DNA of 64,000 bases from Azospira oryzae (GTDB lineage Bacteria > Pseudomonadota > Gammaproteobacteria > Burkholderiales > Rhodocyclaceae): positions 906,137-970,136 of the forward strand of contig NZ_SHKM01000001.1 of assembly GCF_004217225.1 (NCBI RefSeq), in the 5' to 3' direction. The notes below the pieces were generated by a model. It saw only the letters and a list, made by a program, of their open reading frames with translations, had not been told where the DNA came from and searched no databases. Positions 57,956 to 64,000 of this stretch are shown one piece after another (positions within the stretch are counted from its first letter, which is position 1; each line of letters starts with the position of its first letter). The position numbers and the translations under genes were made by a program.

Positions 57956-58177
57956 TGCTGTCTCCTCAAAGACGCCTCAAGGACCTTGCCCGAGGTGAGC
58001 CGATTCTAGCCGAGCTTGAAGGGCCGTGCCAGCGACCGAACAAATGTCCGGGAGGGCCGGCGGCGGCGTTAGAATGACCGATTGCACCGGGCCGGCGGCA
58101 TCGCTATTCATCCAGCATTGACGGAACCTTCATTCGCCTGCCCGGGTCAGCCTCTCTTTGCCGTCGAAAGGAAAGCC

Positions 58178-58861
58178 ATGCATCCCTCCCGCCCGACCTC
58201 CCGCCTCAGCTTCGCCCTGCTCGCCCTCGGCCTCGCCGCTGCCGCCCAGGCCGGCACCACGGTGGACCTTTCCGCCAGCGCCAGCCGCAGCGCCCCCAAC
58301 GACCTGGTCCTGGCCAGCGTCTTCGCCGAAGCCAGCGGCCCCACCACCGCCGACCTGGCGCAGAAGGTGAACACCCAGATCGCCGAAGGCCTGCGTACCG
58401 CCAAGGCCTACAAGGACGTCAAGGTGCGCAGCGGCGGCACCCACACCTATCCGGTCTACGGCAAGAGCGGGCGCATCGAGTCCTGGCGCATGCGCTCCGA
58501 CATCGCCCTGGAAGCCCGGGACGCCGGCGCCCTCTCCGAGCTGCTGGGCAAGCTGCAGGCCACCATGGGCGTGGGCGGAGTGCAGTTCATGCCGACCCCG
58601 GAAACCCAGAAGAAGGCCGAGGACGAAGCCACCGTGGAGGCCATCGCCGCCTTCAAGGCCCGGGCCAAGCTGGTGGGCGACACCCTGGGCAAGTCCTGGC
58701 GCATCAAGCAGCTCAGCGTCGGCAGCAGCGGCGGCCGCCCCCCCGTCTATCCGCGCATGAAGAGCGCCCTGATGGCCGCCGAGGCCGTTCCCATGCCCCT
58801 GGAAGGCGGCGACTCGGCCGTCACGGTGAACATTTCCGGCCAGATCGAACTGGCCGATTGA
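58178..58861 (+). CDS. SIMPL-domain periplasmic protein
   Basis: 227 residues with a signal peptide ending AAAQA (about residue 24). The rest is a SIMPL (DUF541) domain: VDLSASASRSAPNDLVLASV, then SWRMRSDIALEARDAGALSE and the C-terminal VNISGQIELAD. Related bacterial proteins (BP26) form channel-like octamers, but their role is unclear. The ATG follows AAAGGAAAG. A GC-rich hairpin lies just downstream, before the efflux operon. Confidence 0.87.
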   Translation: MHPSRPTSRLSFALLALGLAAAAQAGTTVDLSASASRSAPNDLVLASVFAEASGPTTADLAQKVNTQIAEGLRTAKAYKDVKVRSGGTHTYPVYGKSGRIESWRMRSDIALEARDAGALSELLGKLQATMGVGGVQFMPTPETQKKAEDEATVEAIAAFKARAKLVGDTLGKSWRIKQLSVGSSGGRPPVYPRMKSALMAAEAVPMPLEGGDSAVTVNISGQIELAD

Positions 58862-58870
58862 GGCCGCCAC

Positions 58871-58902
58871 GCCCCCGCCCGGCAGGATGGCCGGACGGGG
58901 GC
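58871..58902. other. GC-rich hairpin
   Basis: GCCCCCG-CCGGC pairs with GCCGG-CGGGGGC with one mismatch. It lies after the SIMPL gene. There is no T-run, so it is not a standard terminator. Confidence 0.4.
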
Positions 58903-58954
58903 CGATGCAACATCCGGTAACAACTTGCCGTCCCGGTACGGCCCAGGGGCCCGC

Positions 58955-58960
58955 TATACT
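58955..58960 (+). promoter_or_regulatory. -10 element of efflux operon
   Basis: TATACT about 37 bases before the TolC-family ATG. A TTGCCG lies upstream but at 24 bp, too far for a standard -35. Confidence 0.4.
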
Positions 58961-58996
58961 TCGGCTCAAAATTCCTAAGGCTTCGGCCGCGCCCCG

Positions 58997-60487
58997 ATGA
59001 AACCCGCAACCATGCCCGTGACGGCACCTGCCCGCTCCGCTTTCGCCCCCCTTCCCCTGGCCCTGGCGTTCGCCTCGGTCCTGGCCGCCGCCCCGGCCCT
59101 GGCCCTGGACCCCCTGGGCAGCGACGCCCTGGCGCCGCCCCGACCGGCCCTCGGCGGCAGCGAGGGCCAGGGCGCCAATCCCTGCCCCGAGCAGCCGGTG
59201 AGCGGTGCCCTGTCCCTCACCGAGGTGGTGGAGCGGGCCCTTTGCCACAATCCCCAGACCCGGGAAGTGTGGGCCAACGCCCGGGCCCAGGCGGCCCTGG
59301 TGGGCGTGGCCCAGGCGGCCTACCTGCCCGGCCTCAGCCTCAGCGCCGGCCAGAGCCGCAACCGCAACGACAGCCGCAAGCCGGAGAGCTACACCCAGAA
59401 GAATGCCGGCCTGACCCTTTCCTACCTGCTGTTCGACTTCGGCGCCCGGGCCGCCACCCTGGAGAATGCGCGGCAGTTGCTGGCCGCCGCGGCCGCCACC
59501 CAGGACAGCACGGTGCAGGCCGTGTTCCTCGCCGCCCTGCAGGCCTACTACCAGGTCCAGGCCACCGAGGCGGCCCTGGTGGCCGCCCGGGAATCGGAAC
59601 GGGCCAGCCTGGAAAGCTTCAACGCCGCCGATGCCCGCTACAAGGTGGGCACCGCCACCCCGGCGGACCGGCTGCAGGCCCAGACCGCCTACTCCCAGGC
59701 CTCCCTCAAGCGCATCCAGGCTGACCGGGATTTCAAGAATGCCCAGGGCACCCTGGCCAACGTCATCGGCGGCGAGGCCCACCGTCCGCCGGCCCTGGTG
59801 CCCGCCACGCCGGTGGTCGCCCCGACCCGGGAATTCACGGCGGATGTGGACGCCCTGGTGGCGGAAGCCCGGCGCCGCCGGCCCGACCTGGTGGCGGCGG
59901 AAGCCCAGTACCAGGCGGCCCAGGCCAATGTGGAGGCGGTGCGCGCCGCCGGCCTGCCCACCCTGTCCCTCACCGCCGGTCCGGCCTACCAGGACCTGGG
60001 CGGCAACGTCAGCAATACCTCGAGCATCGGCGTCACCCTCAACGTGCCCCTGTTCACCGGTTTTTCCACCACCTACAAGGTGCGCAACGCCGAATCCCTG
60101 AAGGAAGCCCGGGAAGCCCAGCGGGAGCGCATCCGCCAGCAGGTGGCCCTGGACGTGTGGAAGGCCTATCAGGGCCTCATCACCGCCGGCCAGTCCCTGC
60201 AGACCACCGCCGACCTCCTGGTCTCCGCCGAAGCGGCGGAAAAGGTCGCCCTGGGCCGCTACAAGGCCGGCCTGGGCAGCATCCTGGACGTCCTCAACGC
60301 CCAGAGCGCCCTGGCGGCGGCCCGCCAGCAGCGGGTCCAGGCCACCTTCGAGTGGAACGTCTCCCGCGCCACCCTGGCCCAGTCCATGGGCAACCTGGAC
60401 ATTTCCCTGCTGCAAAGCCTCCCCGACGCAGCCACCGCCAATGCCGGCCAGCCCGCCGCCAGCGGCTCCATCCAAGGCTCCAACTGA
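58997..60487 (+). CDS. TolC-family outer-membrane efflux protein
   Basis: 496 residues. N-terminal signal peptide (helix FAPLPLALAFASVLAAAPAL). Two OEP repeats then form the long alpha-barrel (LSLTEVVERALCHNPQTREVW at the start of repeat 1, FTADVDALVAEARRRRPDLV at the start of repeat 2). It would be the outer-membrane duct of the MacAB-type pump encoded next. The gap to macA is two bases, so the three or four genes form one operon. Confidence 0.92.
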   Translation: MKPATMPVTAPARSAFAPLPLALAFASVLAAAPALALDPLGSDALAPPRPALGGSEGQGANPCPEQPVSGALSLTEVVERALCHNPQTREVWANARAQAALVGVAQAAYLPGLSLSAGQSRNRNDSRKPESYTQKNAGLTLSYLLFDFGARAATLENARQLLAAAAATQDSTVQAVFLAALQAYYQVQATEAALVAARESERASLESFNAADARYKVGTATPADRLQAQTAYSQASLKRIQADRDFKNAQGTLANVIGGEAHRPPALVPATPVVAPTREFTADVDALVAEARRRRPDLVAAEAQYQAAQANVEAVRAAGLPTLSLTAGPAYQDLGGNVSNTSSIGVTLNVPLFTGFSTTYKVRNAESLKEAREAQRERIRQQVALDVWKAYQGLITAGQSLQTTADLLVSAEAAEKVALGRYKAGLGSILDVLNAQSALAAARQQRVQATFEWNVSRATLAQSMGNLDISLLQSLPDAATANAGQPAASGSIQGSN

Positions 60488-60489
60488 TC

Positions 60490-61770
60490 ATGAAACGCCC
60501 CCAGAAGAAAACCGTCGTCCTGATTCTGGCCGCCCTGCTCCTCGCCGGCGGCGGCTACGTCGCCTACCAGAAGCTCACCGCCCCGGGCCTGGAGCAGCGC
60601 TACAAGCTGCAGACCCTGGAAAAGGGGGAACTGACCCAGAGCGTCTCGGCCAACGGCACCCTCAACCCGGTGACCCTGGTCAATGTGGGTACCCAGGTTT
60701 CCGGCACGGTGAAAAAGCTCTACGTGGATTTCAACGACCAGGTGAAGCAGGGCCAGATATTGGCCGAGCTGGACGACTCCCTCTATTCCGCCCAGGTACA
60801 CCAGAGCGATGCCAACATCGCCAGCGCCAGGGCCTCCCTGGACCTGGCCATCGCCAGCGAGGAACGCATGAAGTCCCTCTTCGCCCAGGAATACGTCAGC
60901 CGCCAGGAACTGGACCAGGCGGTGCAGGCCCGCCGCAGCGCCCAGGCCCAGCTCAACCAGTACAAGGCGGCCAACGACAAGGACCGGGCCAATCTGGGCT
61001 ACTCGGTGATCCGCTCCCCGGTTTCCGGCGTGGTGGTGGACCGGCAGATCGACGTGGGCCAGACCGTGGCCGCCAGCTTCCAGACCCCCACCCTGTTCAA
61101 GATCGCCCAGGATCTGACGGCCATGCAGATTTACACCAGCTTCGCCGAGGCCGACATCGGCAACATCAAGGTGGGCCAGCCGGTGAAGTTTAACGTGGAT
61201 GCCTTCCCCAACCGCCAGTTCAAGGGCGAGGTGAAGCAGGTGCGGCTCAACCCCACCACCCAGCAGAACGTGGTCACCTACAACGTGGTGGTGGTGGTGG
61301 ACAACCCGGAGCAGATTCTCCTGCCGGGCATGACCGCCTATGTGAACATCGCCGTGGCCAAACGCAACGAGGTACTGCTGGTGCCCAACGCGGCCCTGCG
61401 CTACAAGCCCAACGGCGGCCAGAAGCCGGCCCCGAATGCCGCCAGCAATGGCGCCCCGGCCGGCGGCCCGCCGGGAACGGCCGGGCCCGGCGCCGGCCGT
61501 GAAGGCGGCCCCGGCAACGGCGGCAATGGTGGCAAGGGTGCCGGCGAGCGCCAGCGCAAGCGGGACAGCGCCAGCGGCACCGTCCATGTGCTGCGCGGCG
61601 GCGAAGTGGTGCCGGTCAGTGTCAGCCTGGGCATCACCGACAACCGCAACACGGAAATCGTCGGTGGCGAACTCAATGCGGGGGACCAGGTGATCGTCGG
61701 CGAGAACCTGCCGGACGGCGCCAATGCGGGCGGCAGCAGCGGCGGCACCATGCGCATGAGGATGTTCTGA
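60490..61770 (+). CDS. macA: MacA-like periplasmic adaptor (HlyD family)
   Basis: 426 residues. N-terminal membrane anchor (10-26), lipoyl-like half-motifs (GTQVSGTVKKLYVDFNDQV and GYSVIRSPVSGVVVDRQIDV), an alpha-hairpin about 105-165 and beta-barrel to 300. A Gly/Pro/Asn-rich insertion (about 308-360) splits the membrane-proximal domain and is longer than in E. coli MacA. The rest (VLRGGEVVPVSVSLGITD) completes that domain. The start is two bases after the TolC-family stop. The stop overlaps the ATPase start by TGATG. Confidence 0.92.
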   Translation: MKRPQKKTVVLILAALLLAGGGYVAYQKLTAPGLEQRYKLQTLEKGELTQSVSANGTLNPVTLVNVGTQVSGTVKKLYVDFNDQVKQGQILAELDDSLYSAQVHQSDANIASARASLDLAIASEERMKSLFAQEYVSRQELDQAVQARRSAQAQLNQYKAANDKDRANLGYSVIRSPVSGVVVDRQIDVGQTVAASFQTPTLFKIAQDLTAMQIYTSFAEADIGNIKVGQPVKFNVDAFPNRQFKGEVKQVRLNPTTQQNVVTYNVVVVVDNPEQILLPGMTAYVNIAVAKRNEVLLVPNAALRYKPNGGQKPAPNAASNGAPAGGPPGTAGPGAGREGGPGNGGNGGKGAGERQRKRDSASGTVHVLRGGEVVPVSVSLGITDNRNTEIVGGELNAGDQVIVGENLPDGANAGGSSGGTMRMRMF

Positions 61771-62509
61771 TGAGCGCTGCGACGGCCTCCGCCGACGCGG
61801 CGGCGGTGATCGAGGTGGCAGGCCTGGACAAGGCCTACGACACGCCCATGGGCCCCTTCCCGGTGCTCAAGGGCGTCAGCCTTGCCATCCATGCCGGCGA
61901 GTTCGTCGCCATCATGGGCCCCTCCGGCTCCGGCAAGTCCACCTTCATGAACATCCTGGGCTGCCTGGACCGGCCCAGCGGCGGCGACTACATCCTCGAC
62001 GGCAAGCACGTCTCGGCCCTGGACAAGGACCAGACCGCCCTGCTGCGCAACCGCACCATCGGCTTCGTCTTCCAGGGCTTCAACCTGCTGCCGCGCATGA
62101 GCCTGGAGGACAACGTGGCCCTGCCCCTGGTCTATTGCGGCGTGGACAAGGAAGAGCGGCGCCAGCGGGCCCGGGAACTGCTGGCCAAGGTGGGCCTGGG
62201 CCAGTACGCCAAATCCCTGCCCAACCGCATCTCCGGCGGCCAGCAGCAGCGGGTGGCCATCGCCCGGGCCCTGGTGAACCGGCCCCGCCTGATCCTGGCC
62301 GACGAGCCCACGGGCAACCTGGACAGCCACACCAGCGAGGAGATCATGGCCCTGTTCGAGGAACTGAACCGGGAGGGCATCACCATCGTCCTGGTCACCC
62401 ACGAGCCGGATATCGCCCAGCACGCCAAGCGCCAGGTGCGCTTCCTCGACGGCCGCATCGTGCACGATGCGCCGACCCACCACGACCTGCCCGCCGGGGA
62501 GGTCCAGCC

Positions 62510-62516
<7 letters not shown>
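61770..62516 (+). CDS. macB: MacB-type ABC transporter ATPase
   Basis: 248 residues. Walker A GPSGSGKST, signature ISGGQQQRVAIARAL, Walker [13 protein letters not shown] and switch VTHEPD. In E. coli, MacB is one polypeptide of ATPase plus permease. Here the two are separate genes, overlapping by 7 bp. It energises export through the adaptor and TolC-like duct. Confidence 0.92.
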
Positions 62517-63730
<1,214 letters not shown>

Positions 63731-63753
63731 ATCTTCACAAAGCCCTGCCATAT

Positions 63754-63815
63754 GAGGCAGAGGGGACGCCACTCTCCACCGCATCATCGCGGAGAATGGC
63801 GTCCCTTCTTCGTTT
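63754..63815. repeat. Palindromic intergenic repeat, copy C
   Basis: Left arm GAGGCAGAGGGGACGCCA and right arm TGGCGTCCCTTCT pair with one mismatch in the core. The inner part (CTCTCC and GGAGAA) resembles copy A. It lies 23 bp after the MacB permease stop. Confidence 0.75.
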
Positions 63816-63836
63816 CAGGCCTGGTCATAAAGGCGG

Positions 63837-63956
63837 GCCACAGAGGGCACAGAGAACACAGAGTATAAGCGTCGCCGTGGCAAAAGTTGGTGGCAAAAAA
63901 AACGGCGGCCCATGGCCGCCGTTCTTAATCTCTGTGTTCTCTGTGCCCTCTGTGGC
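63837..63956. repeat. Perfect 27-bp inverted repeat enclosing a terminator
   Basis: Left arm starts GCCACAGAGGGCACAGAGAA (63837-63863). Its exact complement occupies 63930-63956. The arms are internally repetitive, built from a CACAGAG unit. AGGCGGG at 63831-63837 and CCCGCCT at 63966-63972 give a further, interrupted outer pair. Between the arms lie 66 bases with the intrinsic terminator. Confidence 0.85.
63894..63923 (-). terminator. Intrinsic terminator of the right-edge gene
   Basis: On the minus strand AACGGCGGCC and GGCCGCCGTT form a perfect stem with a 3-base loop, followed by eight or more T. It ends the minus-strand gene entering from the right. Confidence 0.9.
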
Positions 63957-63970
63957 TAAGCTTTCCCGCC

Positions 63971-64000
63971 TCAGTCGATGCGGAAGAAAGCGATGTTCTG
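63971..64000 (-). CDS. C-terminal fragment of an unidentified protein
   Basis: Only the last nine codons and the stop are inside the window (QNIAFFRID). The strong terminator just downstream supports a real gene end. Too short to identify. Confidence 0.55.
   Translation of the reverse strand, partial: QNIAFFRID

Overview
The window is GC-rich, densely packed chromosomal DNA from a Gram-negative bacterium, most likely a betaproteobacterium of the Rhodocyclales (Azospira/Dechlorosoma-like). That placement is inferred from GC content, gene content and protein style, not from a database match. I count about 49 complete protein genes and one gene fragment at the right edge. I saw no tRNA, rRNA, CRISPR array, insertion sequence or prophage gene. 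No gap between genes exceeds about 275 bp.

Layout. 0.2-1.4 kb: MFS exporter. 1.5-6.0 kb (minus): Yej/Dpp-type peptide ABC importer with no binding protein. 6.1-7.9 kb: flavoprotein and a stand-alone degenerate GGDEF protein. 8.0-13.6 kb (minus): diguanylate cyclase, DMT transporter, three-PAS histidine kinase. 13.7-16.2 kb (minus): divergent crotonase and acyl-CoA synthetase. 16.3-21.3 kb (minus): Mla/MCE-type lipid transporter directly downstream of ppx. 21.5-23.6 kb: ppk1, divergent from ppx across a possible Pho box. 23.8-30.3 kb: FMN reductase, relA, DMT transporter, mtfA, two alpha/beta hydrolases. 30.4-34.5 kb: K+ channel with RCK domain, DUF2062 protein, comEC. 34.5-38.7 kb (minus): chemoreceptor and lolD/lolC. 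38.9-45.5 kb: rpfE-like gene, recJ, prfB (programmed frameshift) and lysS, interrupted by a minus-strand DMT gene. 45.6-50.9 kb (minus): TonB-dependent receptor, YfiR and CHASE8 hybrid histidine kinase. 51.2-53.9 kb: glycine-zipper protein and mnmC. 53.9-55.9 kb: LysR regulator divergent from an SbtA-type bicarbonate transporter. 55.9-58.0 kb (minus): FHA membrane protein, slyD, bcp. 58.2-63.7 kb: SIMPL protein, then a TolC/MacA/MacB tripartite efflux operon.

Signalling is the main theme. The strongest candidate for an under-described system is the receptor-YfiR-kinase operon. It looks like the periplasmic half of the Yfi system (YfiR plus CHASE8) attached to a phosphorelay kinase in place of a GGDEF enzyme, with a TonB receptor where YfiB would be. 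The second is a 161-residue GGDEF-like protein that has lost its active site but kept the inhibitory-site RxxD, so it may be a c-di-GMP receptor.

Two kinds of non-coding structure stand out. A palindromic intergenic repeat of about 60 bp occurs three times, at 1.45, 23.6 and 63.75 kb. At 63.84-63.96 kb a perfect 27-bp inverted repeat encloses an intrinsic terminator. Several operons use ATGA or TGATG start/stop overlaps, which makes their gene order and start codons fairly secure.
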